DNA from: Rhodospirillaceae bacterium
GTDB lineage: Bacteria > Pseudomonadota > Alphaproteobacteria > Bin65
Reading direction: 5' to 3'
Length of the DNA: 64,000 nucleotides
Assembly (NCBI GenBank): GCA_011523655.1
Contig: WTGH01000067.1
Span: 1 to 64,000 of the forward strand
Made by a program: the position numbers and the translations under genes. Below the pieces are notes generated by a model. That model saw only the letters and a list, made by a program, of their open reading frames with translations. It was not told the DNA's origin and made no database searches. Of the stretch, positions 8,903-17,354 are shown piece by piece; position 1 is the first letter of the stretch; every line of letters begins with the position of its first letter.

Positions 8903-10015
8903 TCAGTACCTCCGTTCGGTGTCGAGGCGCTTTTCCAGATGGATCGAATAGCGCGACATGGAGAAACAGGCGACGAAGAAGAACAGGGCGATGAAGACGT
9001 AGGCCTCGGTCGACAGGCCCTGCCAGTCGGGGTGCGCCACCATCGCGTTGCCGATGCCGAGGATATCGAACAGGCCGATGATAATGACCAGCGTGGTGTC
9101 CTTGAACAGGCCGATGAAGGTGTTGACGATGCCCGGGATCGAGATCTTGAGCGCCTGAGGCAGGACGATCAGCCCCATGGACTGCCAGTAGCGCAGCCCG
9201 AGCGCCTGGGCCGCTTCGTACTGGCCGCGCGGAATGGCTTGCAGCCCGCCGCGGATCACCTCGGCCATGTAGGCCGAGGCGAAGGCAGTCACCATCACGA
9301 TGACCCGGATCAGCGAATCGACCGTCACGTCGGGCGGCAGGAAGATCGGCAGGATGATGTTCGAGACGAAGAGCAGGGTGATCAGCGGCACGCCGCGCAC
9401 GATCTCAATGAAGCCGATGCACAGCATGCGGATGATCGGCAGGCGCGAGCGGCGGCCGAGCGCCAGCAGGATGCCGATCGGCAGCGACAGCACGATGCCG
9501 GCCAGCCCGACCGTCAGGTTCAGCATGAAGCCGCCGAACTGGTCGGTCGGCACGCCTTCGAGCCCGATGCCGCCGACCAGCAGGAAGCTCGCGACCACCG
9601 GATAGGCGAGCGAGAACCAGCGCAGCTGGCGCGCGAAGGGCACGCCCTCGAACAGCAGCGGCGCCAGCGCTGGGATCAGCAGGAGAACGGCGACATCGAC
9701 CCGCCAGGTCTGTTCGGCCGTGTAGAAACCGTAGAGAAACTGGTCGATGCGCTGGTCGACCCAGGCCCAGCACGCGCCGCTGCTCTTGCAGGCGAAACGG
9801 TTGTCGCCGGCGATATCGGCGTTGACGAACGCCCAGTCGATCAGGGCCGGAACGATCAGCCACAGCAGATAGAGCGCGATCAGCGTGAACGCTGCGTTGA
9901 TCCAGCTCGAGAACAGGTTGGTGCGCAGCCACCCGATGACGCCGACCGTCGTCACCGGCGCCGCGCGCTCGGGCACCATGTCGGCCTGGCTGCGATGGAA
10001 GGGCTGCACCGTCAT
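8903..10015 (-). CDS. aapM: General L-amino acid ABC transporter permease
   Basis: A 370-residue inner-membrane permease with several strongly hydrophobic segments and the EAA loop that contacts the ATPase (QYEAAQALGLRYWQSMGLIV). It resembles AapM of rhizobia, one of two permeases in the broad-specificity amino-acid transporter. Its start overlaps the aapQ stop by 4 bases, which implies translational coupling. The long periplasmic loop (roughly residues 60-110, with NRFACKSSGACWAW) is typical of this subfamily. Confidence 0.92.
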   Translation of the reverse strand: MTVQPFHRSQADMVPERAAPVTTVGVIGWLRTNLFSSWINAAFTLIALYLLWLIVPALIDWAFVNADIAGDNRFACKSSGACWAWVDQRIDQFLYGFYTAEQTWRVDVAVLLLIPALAPLLFEGVPFARQLRWFSLAYPVVASFLLVGGIGLEGVPTDQFGGFMLNLTVGLAGIVLSLPIGILLALGRRSRLPIIRMLCIGFIEIVRGVPLITLLFVSNIILPIFLPPDVTVDSLIRVIVMVTAFASAYMAEVIRGGLQAIPRGQYEAAQALGLRYWQSMGLIVLPQALKISIPGIVNTFIGLFKDTTLVIIIGLFDILGIGNAMVAHPDWQGLSTEAYVFIALFFFVACFSMSRYSIHLEKRLDTERRY

Positions 10016-11202
10016 CGCTCAACCAGCGCAATTTTCCTGTTGTACCAGTTCATGAACATCGAGGTGAGCAGGCTCAGGCCGAGATAGACCACCATCCAGA
10101 TGCCCACGACCTCGAGCGCCTGCCCCGACTGGTTGAGGATCGTGCCGCCGATCGATACCAGATCCTGGTAGCCGATCGCGATCGCCAGCGAGGAATTCTT
10201 GGTGAGATTGAGATACTGGCTGGTCAGCGGCGGGATGATGACCCTGAGCGCCTGCGGGATCACGACCAGCCGCATGGTCTGGCCGGGCCGCAGCCCCAGG
10301 GCGCCCGCCGCTTCCGTCTGGCCCTTGCTGACCGACAGGATTCCGGCGCGCACGATTTCCGAGATGAAGGCGCCGGTGTAGGTCGACAGCGCGATCCACA
10401 GCGCGACCAGTTCCGGCGTCACGTTGAAGCCGCCGCGGAAGTTGAACCGGGTCGGCTCGGGCACGTCCCAGGCGAGCGGCGAGCCGGCGGACAGATAGAC
10501 CAGAACCGGCAGGCCGGCGATCAGCGCCAGCCCGGCCCAGCCGACGGGAAAGCGCTGACCGGATATTTCCTGGCGCCGCCGCGCCCAGCGCGCGACGAAA
10601 ACCGCCGCAACGATCCCGGCCAGGGCGGCCCCGGCGACCCATTCGAAGCCGGGTTCGAACAGCGGCGCCGGCAGGCGCACGCCGCGGTTGCTGAGAAAGA
10701 CGGAATCGCCGATCGACAGGCTATCCCGCACCTTGGGCAGGCCGCTGAGCAGGACCCACCAGAAGATGATCTGCAGCAGCAGCGGCACGTTGCGGGTGAT
10801 CTCGACATAGGCGCCGACCATCCGGCTCAGCAGGAAATTGGGCGACAGGCGCAGGATCCCGGCGACGAAGCCGATCGCCGTCGCGGCGACGATTCCCATC
10901 GCCGAGACGAGCACCGTGTTGAGCATGCCGACGATCAGCGCGCGGCCGAAGGTCGAGGTCGAGCTGTATTCGATCAGGCGCTGATTGATGTCGAAGAAGG
11001 CCTGGTCGAACAGGAAGCCGAACCCCGAGGCGAGCCCGGCGCGCTGCAGGTTGGCGATCGTGTTGGAAACGATGAAGGCGACGACCAGCGCCAGGCCGAG
11101 GACGACCAGAAGCTGGTAGATCAGGCCGCGCGTACGCTCGTCGGACCAAAGGCGCTGCCATCCGGGACGGCCGGTCAGCCGGGCGGATGCGTTCTGGGCC
11201 AT
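10012..11202 (-). CDS. aapQ: General L-amino acid ABC transporter permease
   Basis: A 396-residue membrane permease, the partner of AapM. The EAA motif is visible as TEAAGALGLRPGQTMRLVVI near the C-terminus. Hydrophobic segments occur from about residue 28 and across the C-terminal 250 residues, with a large soluble insertion between the first and later helices that is characteristic of AapQ. It is separated from aapJ by 100 bases that contain a strong hairpin (11251-11288), so it may be expressed at a lower level than the binding protein. Confidence 0.92.
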   Translation of the reverse strand: MAQNASARLTGRPGWQRLWSDERTRGLIYQLLVVLGLALVVAFIVSNTIANLQRAGLASGFGFLFDQAFFDINQRLIEYSSTSTFGRALIVGMLNTVLVSAMGIVAATAIGFVAGILRLSPNFLLSRMVGAYVEITRNVPLLLQIIFWWVLLSGLPKVRDSLSIGDSVFLSNRGVRLPAPLFEPGFEWVAGAALAGIVAAVFVARWARRRQEISGQRFPVGWAGLALIAGLPVLVYLSAGSPLAWDVPEPTRFNFRGGFNVTPELVALWIALSTYTGAFISEIVRAGILSVSKGQTEAAGALGLRPGQTMRLVVIPQALRVIIPPLTSQYLNLTKNSSLAIAIGYQDLVSIGGTILNQSGQALEVVGIWMVVYLGLSLLTSMFMNWYNRKIALVER

Positions 11203-11250
11203 GTCAGCTGCCGGTGCCTTTGTGCCGCGGGATCGGGGGACGGAAGCAAA

Positions 11251-11288
11251 CGGGGTGTCCGGGCCGCGCGGCCGGCCCGGACACCCCG
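11251..11288 (-). terminator. Strong hairpin between aapJ and aapQ (likely attenuating terminator)
   Basis: A perfect 15-bp stem (11251-11265 with 11274-11288) encloses an 8-base loop. It starts 15 bases past the aapJ stop. On the minus strand the stem is followed by TTTGCTTCC, a weak U-tract. In binding-protein-dependent transporters such intercistronic hairpins commonly keep the binding-protein message abundant and lower read-through to the permeases. That role here is inferred from position and structure. Confidence 0.7.
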
Positions 11289-11302
11289 GCTGATTTCAGC
11301 GA

Positions 11303-12325
11303 TCAGCGCATCGGCGGTGAGTAGAGGATTCCGCCGTTCGTATAGAGCGCGTTCAGGCCCCGTGCGAGGCCGAGCGGCGTCTTGGTGCCGAGATACCGGT
11401 CGAAGATCTCGGCGTAGTTGCCTTCCGCCTTGATCACGTCGACCGCCCAGGTCTTGCGCAGACCCAGCATGGCGCCGAGCGAGCCCTCGGTCCCGAGCAT
11501 CCGGTTGACCTCGGGATTGTCGGTGGCTTTCGCGGCCAGCTTGTCGACGTTGGCTGAGGTGACGCCGTATTCCTCGGCGTTGATCAGCACGTTGAGCGTC
11601 CAGCGCGCGATGTCGGCCCACTGGTCGTCGCCCTGGCGCACCAGCGGCCCCAGCGGCTCCTTCGAGATGATCTCGGGGAACACCATGTGGTCGCTCGGCT
11701 TCGCGAACGTGGTCTTGGTCGCGGCCAGGCCCGAGGCGTCGGTCGTGTAGACGTCGCACCGCTCGGCGACATAGGCCTTGCGGGCTTCCTCGTTGGTCTC
11801 GATCGGAACCGGCTCATACTTGATCTTGTTGACCCGGAAGAAGTCCGCCAGGTTGAGCTCGGTCGTCGTGCCGGTCTGGATGCAGACCGAGGCGCCGTCG
11901 AGCTCCTTGGCCGACTTCACGCCCAGCGCCTTGCGGCCGATGAAGCCCTGGCCGTCATAGTAGCTGACGCCGATGAAGGTGAAGCCGAGATCGACGTCGC
12001 GCGAGAAGGTCCACGTCGTGTTGCGCGACAGCACGTCGATTTCCCCGGCGGCAAGCGCGGGGAACCGGTTCTTGCCGGTCAGGTTGACGTATTTCACCTT
12101 GTCGGGATCGCCAAAGACGGCCGCCGACAGGGCGCGGCAGTAGGCGACGTCGAAGCCGGTCCACTTGCCCTTGTCGTCGGTGTAGGCGAAACCGGGCAGG
12201 CCGGTGTTGATGCCGCATTTGAGCACGCCGGCCTTCTTGATGTCGTCGAGAGTCGCAGCCTGGGCCGCGCCCGCGATGAGACATGCCGCTGCTGCGGAAA
12301 CGGCGGTTTTGAGAATTGTTTTCAT
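11303..12325 (-). CDS. aapJ: General L-amino acid ABC transporter, periplasmic binding protein
   Basis: A 340-residue solute-binding protein. The N-terminal signal peptide (residues 1-23, MKTILKTAVSAAAACLIAGA) ends at AQA. The mature protein starts in the family style TLDDIKKAGVLKCGINTGLP and contains the conserved SRNTTWTFSRD segment. It captures amino acids in the periplasm for AapQMP. GGGAG lies 5 bases before the ATG. It is the first gene of the minus-strand operon and is divergent from the lyase gene at 12583. Confidence 0.93.
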   Translation of the reverse strand: MKTILKTAVSAAAACLIAGAAQAATLDDIKKAGVLKCGINTGLPGFAYTDDKGKWTGFDVAYCRALSAAVFGDPDKVKYVNLTGKNRFPALAAGEIDVLSRNTTWTFSRDVDLGFTFIGVSYYDGQGFIGRKALGVKSAKELDGASVCIQTGTTTELNLADFFRVNKIKYEPVPIETNEEARKAYVAERCDVYTTDASGLAATKTTFAKPSDHMVFPEIISKEPLGPLVRQGDDQWADIARWTLNVLINAEEYGVTSANVDKLAAKATDNPEVNRMLGTEGSLGAMLGLRKTWAVDVIKAEGNYAEIFDRYLGTKTPLGLARGLNALYTNGGILYSPPMR

Positions 12326-12559
12326 CGTAGCTCCCTGGGTTTGCTGATGGCGGATCGAGCGGCTTGCGTTTCGCTTCGAACCTGTGGGCCGAGTTTGCCC
12401 TAACCGGCCCGGATTTGCACTTCACACTTTTGCGCCACGCGGCCAAATGCCGACGCGCACCCGGACCTGAAATACCTATAGAACATGCCTCGGCGCTCTT
12501 TGCAAGCGGGCTGCCATCGCAATTTCGTTACAATGTTTATTTATATCAAAGGGTTAACT

Positions 12560-12586
12560 ATGCGGTTTCACTGGGGTCGGCCATGA
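12560..12586 (+). CDS. Possible 8-residue leader ORF upstream of the lyase gene
   Basis: ATG 12560 opens MRFHWGRP and stops at TGA 12584-12586, which overlaps the next gene's ATG as ATGA. AAAGGG lies 6 bases before this ATG, a better ribosome site than the one ahead of the lyase start. That arrangement would couple lyase translation to the leader. It is very short and could be chance. The preceding ~80 bases are AT-rich and probably contain divergent promoters for this gene and aapJ. Confidence 0.3.
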   Translation: MRFHWGRP

Positions 12587-13749
12587 AGACAGAAACCAGG
12601 ATCGTCAGCGCCGGCCGCCATCCGGAGCAGCATTTCGGCGCGGTCAACCCGCCGGTCTACCGCGCTTCCACGATCGTCCGCCGGTCGCTGGCCGAATGGC
12701 GGGACGTCCGTAACCGCATCTTCGACGATGTGGTCTACGGCCGCTTCGGCACGCCGACGACCAAGGCGTTCGAGGAGGCGGTCGCCGCGCTGGAGAATGC
12801 CGACCGGGCCGTCGCCGTGTCGTCCGGCATGGCCGCCTGCGCCGCCGCCATCCTCTCGGTCGTCAAGGGTGGCGACCATATGCTGGTGCCGGACAACGCC
12901 TATCAGCCCGTGCGCAAGCTGGCCGAAAATTTCCTCAAGCCCTTCGGCGTCGGAGCGACCTACTACGACCCGGCGATCGGCGCCGGCATCGCCGACCTGA
13001 TCCGCGACGACACAAGCCTGATCTGGCTCGAGGCGCCGGGCTCGCAGACCATGGAGATGCAGGACATTCCCGCGATCGCCGCAGTCGCCCGGGAGCGCGG
13101 CGTCACGACGGGGATCGACAATACCTGGGCGACGCCTTTCTTCTTCAAGCCCCTGGATTTCGGCGTCGACCTCTCGGTGAATGCCGCCACGAAATATCTG
13201 GTCGGCCATTCGGACGCCATGCTGGGCGTCGTCAGCATGCGCGCCGAGCTGTTCGAGAAAGTGAAGATTACCGCAAATTCCGTGGGCAGTTGCCCGGGTT
13301 CCGAGGAGTGCTATCTCGGCCTGCGCGGGCTGCGCACCCTGGCGGTGCGCCTGAAGCAGCACGAAGCGAACGCCCTGCGGGTCGCGCAATGGTTCCAGCA
13401 GCGGCCGGAAGTGAACCGCGTGCTCTACCCGGCCCTGCCGGACGATCCGGGCCATGCCCTCTGGAAGCGCGACTTTTCCGGCGCGTCCGGCCTGTTCTCG
13501 GTGATCCTCGAGCCGGCCAGCGAAGCCCAGATCGCCGCCATGGTCGACCATCTGGAACATTTCGGCCTCGGCGCGAGCTGGGGCGGCTACGAAAGCCTGG
13601 TCCTGCCCTTCGACCCGACGGGCTACCGCACCGTTACCGAATGGCGCGCCGCCGGCCCCTGCCTGCGCTTCCATATCGGGCTGGAAAACCCCGACGACCT
13701 GATCGCCGACCTGGAGGCCGGGTTCGACCGGCTGCGCGCGGCCGGGTAG
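12583..13749 (+). CDS. metC: Cystathionine beta-lyase-like PLP enzyme (Cys/Met metabolism family)
   Basis: A 388-residue fold-type I enzyme of the Cys/Met metabolism group. Key features are YGRFGTPTT (about 52-60), SSGMAA (80-85), the Asp ahead of NTWATP, and the PLP lysine Lys204 in NAATKYLVGHSD. The closest recognisable group is cystathionine beta-lyase, which splits cystathionine to homocysteine, pyruvate and ammonia. Gamma-synthases and other lyases share these motifs, so specificity is inferred. The start is the ATG overlapping the leader ORF stop. It may be regulated with amino-acid supply, given the divergent aap operon. Confidence 0.82.
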   Translation: MKTETRIVSAGRHPEQHFGAVNPPVYRASTIVRRSLAEWRDVRNRIFDDVVYGRFGTPTTKAFEEAVAALENADRAVAVSSGMAACAAAILSVVKGGDHMLVPDNAYQPVRKLAENFLKPFGVGATYYDPAIGAGIADLIRDDTSLIWLEAPGSQTMEMQDIPAIAAVARERGVTTGIDNTWATPFFFKPLDFGVDLSVNAATKYLVGHSDAMLGVVSMRAELFEKVKITANSVGSCPGSEECYLGLRGLRTLAVRLKQHEANALRVAQWFQQRPEVNRVLYPALPDDPGHALWKRDFSGASGLFSVILEPASEAQIAAMVDHLEHFGLGASWGGYESLVLPFDPTGYRTVTEWRAAGPCLRFHIGLENPDDLIADLEAGFDRLRAAG

Positions 13750-13810
13750 GTCCGGGCCGCCCCGCAGCCGCGTGTGGACAGTGCAGTGCGTCCCCGTTAG
13801 GATTGCCTTC

Positions 13811-14101
13811 ATGGATTCCGATCTTGCCGGTTTCATCGCGCTCGGGGCATTGATCATCGGCCTGTTCGCCTGGCTGCGGCAGGACATCCGCGCCCTGCGC
13901 GACGAGATGAACGGCAAGATCGACGCCCTGCGCGACGAGATGAACGCCAAGATCGACGCCCTGCGCGACGAGGTGGGCGAACTGCGCGAACGGGTGGCGC
14001 GCATCGAGGGCCTGCTGGAGGCCATGTTCATGCGCCGCGACCTGACGCCCCTGCCCGAACCGCCCCCATCCCGGACGCCGGACAAGTCCGAGGCCGCCTG
14101 A
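13811..14101 (+). CDS. Small membrane-anchored coiled-coil protein
   Basis: 96 residues: one N-terminal transmembrane segment (about residues 5-22, [16 protein letters not shown]), then a charged coiled coil built on an 11-residue repeat, [33 protein letters not shown], and a Pro-rich tail. At DNA level two 33-base units (13901-13933 and 13934-13966) differ at one position, so the coil could lengthen or shorten by repeat slippage. Similar short proteins are widespread in proteobacteria without an assigned function. Confidence 0.6.
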   Translation: MDSDLAGFIALGALIIGLFAWLRQDIRALRDEMNGKIDALRDEMNAKIDALRDEVGELRERVARIEGLLEAMFMRRDLTPLPEPPPSRTPDKSEAA

Positions 14102-14276
14102 ACCGGCCCGGCGGCGCGGCACTGCAACGCATCGTTGGAACGTCTTCGCCGGACCTGCGCCGCCCGGCCCCTTTTCCGGCCGGCCGGGCAATCCTAAACT
14201 CTCCGCGCACCGAGCCGGTTGCGCCGCCCCGAACGGGCGCGTCCCTCTGGCCCGCCCTCACGAAGCCGAGCCCGCC

Positions 14277-15500
14277 ATGAACATCGCCCTGCCGCCGCGC
14301 CAGATCGCCAAGGTTCCGCAGAACACCCATCCGCCCTTCCAGTGGGACGATCCCTTCCTGCTCGACAGCCAGCTCACCGAGGACGAGCGGATGGTGCAGC
14401 AGACGGCGCGGCAGTATTGCCGGGAAAAGCTCCAGCCGCGGGTGCTGGAGGCGTTCCGCCACGAGCGCTTCGACCGGGAGATCATGACCGAGTTCGGCGC
14501 ACTCGGCCTGCTCGGCGCCACCCTGCCGGAGCGCTACGGCTGCGCCGGCATGAGCTATGTCGTCTACGGCCTGGTTGCGCGCGAGGTCGAGCGGGTCGAC
14601 AGTGGCTACCGCTCGGCGATGAGCGTCCAGTCCTCGCTGGTCATGCACCCGATCCACGCATACGGCACCGAAGAACAGCGCATGAAATACCTGCCGAAGC
14701 TGGCGACCGGCGAATGGGTCGGCTGTTTCGGCCTGACCGAGCCGGACCATGGCTCGGACCCCGGCTCGATGAAGACCCGCGCCGTCGAGACGGCGGACGG
14801 CTGGCGCCTCACCGGCTCCAAGATGTGGATCACCAACTCGCCGATCGCCGATGTCTTCGTCGTCTGGGCCAAGACCGACGACGGCGCGATCCGCGGCTTT
14901 ATCCTCGAAAAGGGCATGGACGGCCTGTCGGCGCCGAAGATCGAGGGCAAGTTCTCGCTGCGCGCCTCGCTCACCGGCGAGATCGTCATGGACGATGTCG
15001 AGGTGCCGCACGAAAACCTGCTGCCCAACGTCGCCGGGCTCGCCGGCCCGTTCGGCTGCCTCAACCGGGCGCGTTACGGCATCGCCTGGGGTGCGATGGG
15101 CGCAGCGGAGTTCTGCTGGCACGCCGCCCGGCAGTATACGCTGGACCGCAAGCAGTTCGGCCGTCCGCTCGCCGCGACCCAGCTGGTCCAGAAGAAGCTT
15201 GCCGACATGCAGACCGAGATCGCCATCGGCCTCCAGGCCGCCCTGCGCGTCGGCCGCATGTTCGACGACGGCAGCCTGTCGCCGGAAGCGATCTCGCTGG
15301 TCAAGCGCAACAATTGCGGCAAGGCGCTGGACATCGCCCGCACGGCCCGCGACATGCACGGCGCCAACGGCATCGCCGACGAGTTCGGCGTCATCCGCCA
15401 TGTGATGAACCTGGAGACGGTCAACACCTACGAAGGCACCCACGACGTCCACGCCCTGATCCTCGGCCGGGCGCAGACGGGCATTCAGGCGTTTTCGTAG
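14277..15500 (+). CDS. gcdH: Glutaryl-CoA dehydrogenase (acyl-CoA dehydrogenase family)
   Basis: A 407-residue flavoprotein that oxidises and decarboxylates glutaryl-CoA to crotonyl-CoA in lysine, tryptophan and aromatic-acid degradation. The acyl-CoA dehydrogenase signatures [17 protein letters not shown] and [14 protein letters not shown] are present. The catalytic base is Glu386 in [18 protein letters not shown], the context typical of glutaryl-CoA dehydrogenases. Its length and the N-terminal segment [19 protein letters not shown] fit this subfamily. ATG 14277 begins the conserved region. It stands alone, with an intergenic palindromic repeat downstream. Confidence 0.92.
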   Translation: MNIALPPRQIAKVPQNTHPPFQWDDPFLLDSQLTEDERMVQQTARQYCREKLQPRVLEAFRHERFDREIMTEFGALGLLGATLPERYGCAGMSYVVYGLVAREVERVDSGYRSAMSVQSSLVMHPIHAYGTEEQRMKYLPKLATGEWVGCFGLTEPDHGSDPGSMKTRAVETADGWRLTGSKMWITNSPIADVFVVWAKTDDGAIRGFILEKGMDGLSAPKIEGKFSLRASLTGEIVMDDVEVPHENLLPNVAGLAGPFGCLNRARYGIAWGAMGAAEFCWHAARQYTLDRKQFGRPLAATQLVQKKLADMQTEIAIGLQAALRVGRMFDDGSLSPEAISLVKRNNCGKALDIARTARDMHGANGIADEFGVIRHVMNLETVNTYEGTHDVHALILGRAQTGIQAFS

Positions 15501-15606
15501 GGCGGCGCGCCCGCGCTTCCCTCCGTCATTCCGGCGCGGGCGGTCGCCGCGCCCCTGCTCCAACCCGTCGTCCCGACCGGAGCGGCCGTCGCTGCCCTTC
15601 CCGACC

Positions 15607-15727
15607 CGTCATTTCGACTGAGCGCAGCGAGCGGAGAAATCTTTCAGCCGCGGTGCTACGGACCTTGCATCCAAGTTGAAAGATATCTCCGCTTCGCGGC
15701 CTTGCGGCCGCTCCGGTCGATATGACC
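15607..15727. repeat. Dispersed palindromic repeat, copy A
   Basis: A ~120-base nested inverted repeat. The outer arms are GTCATTTCGAC and GTCGATATGAC; the inner arms are GGAGAAATCTTTC and GAAAGATATCTCC. The core GGACCTTGCA lies between them. It is the same family as the copies at about 17050-17187 and 61986-62077. It sits between gcdH and the terminase-like gene and could end transcripts from either side. Confidence 0.75.
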
Positions 15728-15760
15728 GGTCGGATTGATTGGAATTAATGAACATTATGC

Positions 15761-15788
15761 TTGCAATTCTCGTCTATTTTCCTATATC
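15761..15788 (+). promoter_or_regulatory. Putative sigma-70 promoter of the terminase-like gene
   Basis: TTGCAA, a 16-base spacer, then TATATC, 38 bases before the ATG at 15826, inside an AT-rich island. The CGTCT...TATAT stretch closely resembles the promoter of the transposase at 62094-62122, and both genes share the leader CAAAAGGACGA ahead of the start. Confidence 0.45.
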
Positions 15789-15825
15789 TTCAAAAAGAAC
15801 ATTTATCGAACAAAAGGACGACACC

Positions 15826-17016
15826 ATGATCGAGTCCCCCGCCCATACCGCGTCCGTAGCGGAAACCGCCGCTCCGCCGCCCCTCACCCAGCGGCAGGAG
15901 GAGTTCTGCCGCCACTACGCCGCGGCCGGCAATGCCGCCGGGGCGGCGCGGGATGCCGGCTATGCCGCAGGCTCGGCGCGCCAGACCGGGCACGAGCTGC
16001 TGGAGCGGCCCGCTATCGCCGCGCGGGTGCGGGCCATCCGGGCGGCGTGGCAGGGGGTCGAGCGCGAGGAGGCGCAGATCCTGCTCGGCCGGCTCGAGCA
16101 GGCCTGGGACGCGGCGGTGGAGAAGGGCTCGGCGTCGCTCATGCTCCGGGTCATCAAATTGCAGGCCGACCTGTCCGGCCTCGACCGGCGCAGCGCCCAC
16201 CGGCGCACCGGCCTGTGGCCGCTGCCCATAGACGTGCCGGGAGAAGAGGTTGGGGAGAGGCCGGTTGACGGGGCCGAGGGCCCCATCGCCGAAGCGGTGC
16301 GCCGGGGCCGGCACCGGACCGAGCGGGCGCTTGCCGCCCACCGGGCGAGCCGCAGGGCCCTGGAGCGGCGCCCGGATTTCGACGAGGCGGCCTGGCTGGC
16401 GACGGCCCAGCGCCTGCACGCCACGGTCGAGGAGCGCCGGCCCCGCACTCCGGTTCGGATGAACCGCAGGCCCGCGCCCGCCATGACGAATCGTGACATT
16501 TCCTTACACGGGACCTTGCATCCCGCCGCGGATGCGCCGATGCCGGACAGCGTGGCGGACAGCCCACCGGGCGCCCCGGTCCCGACAAATCCTGACATAT
16601 CCTTACACCGGGCCGGCCTGCTGCCGACGGAGGCGGAGAGCGGCGCCCGCGGGCCGGCCAGCGTACCCGTCGTGCCCGACAGGCCATTCTTCCCGTTCTT
16701 CACGGACGAGCACAAGGCCGACGACGGCGGAAGCGCCGAGGAGGCCAGGGCGGCCGCGGCGGCCGATCGGCAGGACCGGGACGCGGATCCCGAAGAACGC
16801 TGGACCGGGGACATGCCGGGCGCCGTCGGCATCCTGCCGCCCGCCGGGGAGCCCTGCGCCATCGAGCGGCGCGCCGCCGAAGAGGAACAGGACTATCTCA
16901 AGGAGCTCGCCCGCACCCGTCCGCACCTGGAGAACCGGACCGCCGGGATGTATCTCGCCGAATTCGACTGGGTGCGCCCCTGCCGCGGGGAGGAACCGGA
17001 CCATGACAAATCCTGA
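15826..17016 (+). CDS. Terminase small subunit-like protein with long disordered tail
   Basis: 396 residues. Residues ~19-75 resemble the DNA-binding N-terminus of phage terminase small subunits: LTQRQEEFCRHYAAAGNAAG, then AARDAGYA and RPAIAARVRAIR. The following ~300 residues are charged, Pro/Ala-rich and probably disordered. TNRDISLHG and TNPDISLHR occur in the tail; they are the in-frame readings of the TGACA arrays described separately. AAGGA lies 8 bases before the chosen ATG. No large terminase, portal or capsid gene is near, so this is either a prophage remnant or a domesticated DNA-binding protein. It is flanked on both sides by the same palindromic repeat. Confidence 0.65.
   Translation: MIESPAHTASVAETAAPPPLTQRQEEFCRHYAAAGNAAGAARDAGYAAGSARQTGHELLERPAIAARVRAIRAAWQGVEREEAQILLGRLEQAWDAAVEKGSASLMLRVIKLQADLSGLDRRSAHRRTGLWPLPIDVPGEEVGERPVDGAEGPIAEAVRRGRHRTERALAAHRASRRALERRPDFDEAAWLATAQRLHATVEERRPRTPVRMNRRPAPAMTNRDISLHGTLHPAADAPMPDSVADSPPGAPVPTNPDISLHRAGLLPTEAESGARGPASVPVVPDRPFFPFFTDEHKADDGGSAEEARAAAAADRQDRDADPEERWTGDMPGAVGILPPAGEPCAIERRAAEEEQDYLKELARTRPHLENRTAGMYLAEFDWVRPCRGEEPDHDKS
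16484..16508. repeat. TGACA array 1, 10-bp phased
   Basis: TGACG, TGACA and TTACA begin at 16484, 16494 and 16504, exactly 10 bases apart, within the terminase-like coding region. The site reads in frame as TNRDISLHG. Confidence 0.6.
16583..16607. repeat. TGACA array 2, 10-bp phased
   Basis: CGACA, TGACA and TTACA begin at 16583, 16593 and 16603, again at 10-base steps. It nearly matches array 1 over its length and reads in frame as TNPDISLHR. Confidence 0.6.
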
Positions 17017-17038
17017 CATATCCTGACAATTCATGACA
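17004..17038. repeat. TGACA array 3, 10-bp phased, at the stop codon
   Basis: Four TGACA units start at 17004, 17014, 17024 and 17034, exactly 10 bases apart. The second contains the TGA stop of the terminase-like gene. Here the TNPDIS peptide is only in a different frame (ATG 17003), so the DNA sequence, not the peptide, is what recurs. Confidence 0.65.
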
Positions 17039-17048
17039 CCCGCACCAT

Positions 17049-17187
17049 CCATTCCCGTCATTTCGACCGAACGAAGTGAGTGGAGAAATCTTTCCGGTTC
17101 AGCGCTTTGGACGTTGCACCGCGCGGGAAAGATATCTCCGCTCCGCCCCGGCCGGGGGGCCGGGGCTCCGGTCGATATGACGGGGCG
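17049..17187. repeat. Dispersed palindromic repeat, copy B
   Basis: The same family as copy A: outer arms CGTCATTTCGACCG and CGGTCGATATGACG, inner arms GGAGAAATCTTTCC and GGAAAGATATCTCC, and core CGCTTTGGACGTTGCA. It follows the terminase-like gene at once. The remaining ~165 bases to the HAD gene hold no supportable gene. Confidence 0.75.
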
Positions 17188-17354
17188 GGAAACGGAGGAC
17201 AGGCCGCTCCGGCCGGAATGACGGGGAGGGAATAGAGGAAAACGGCGCCGGGCTGGAGGCGGCGTACGAAACCCTCCATACGCTACGGTCTTTGGCGCGG
17301 AGTGTTCAGGATTGAACGGTCGTATAAAAACGGCAACCGGCCGGCAGCCGGGCC

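Noticed and set aside
15826-17016. Complete prophage
   Set aside because: Only the small-terminase-like gene is present; no capsid, portal, tail, integrase or large terminase gene is in the window.
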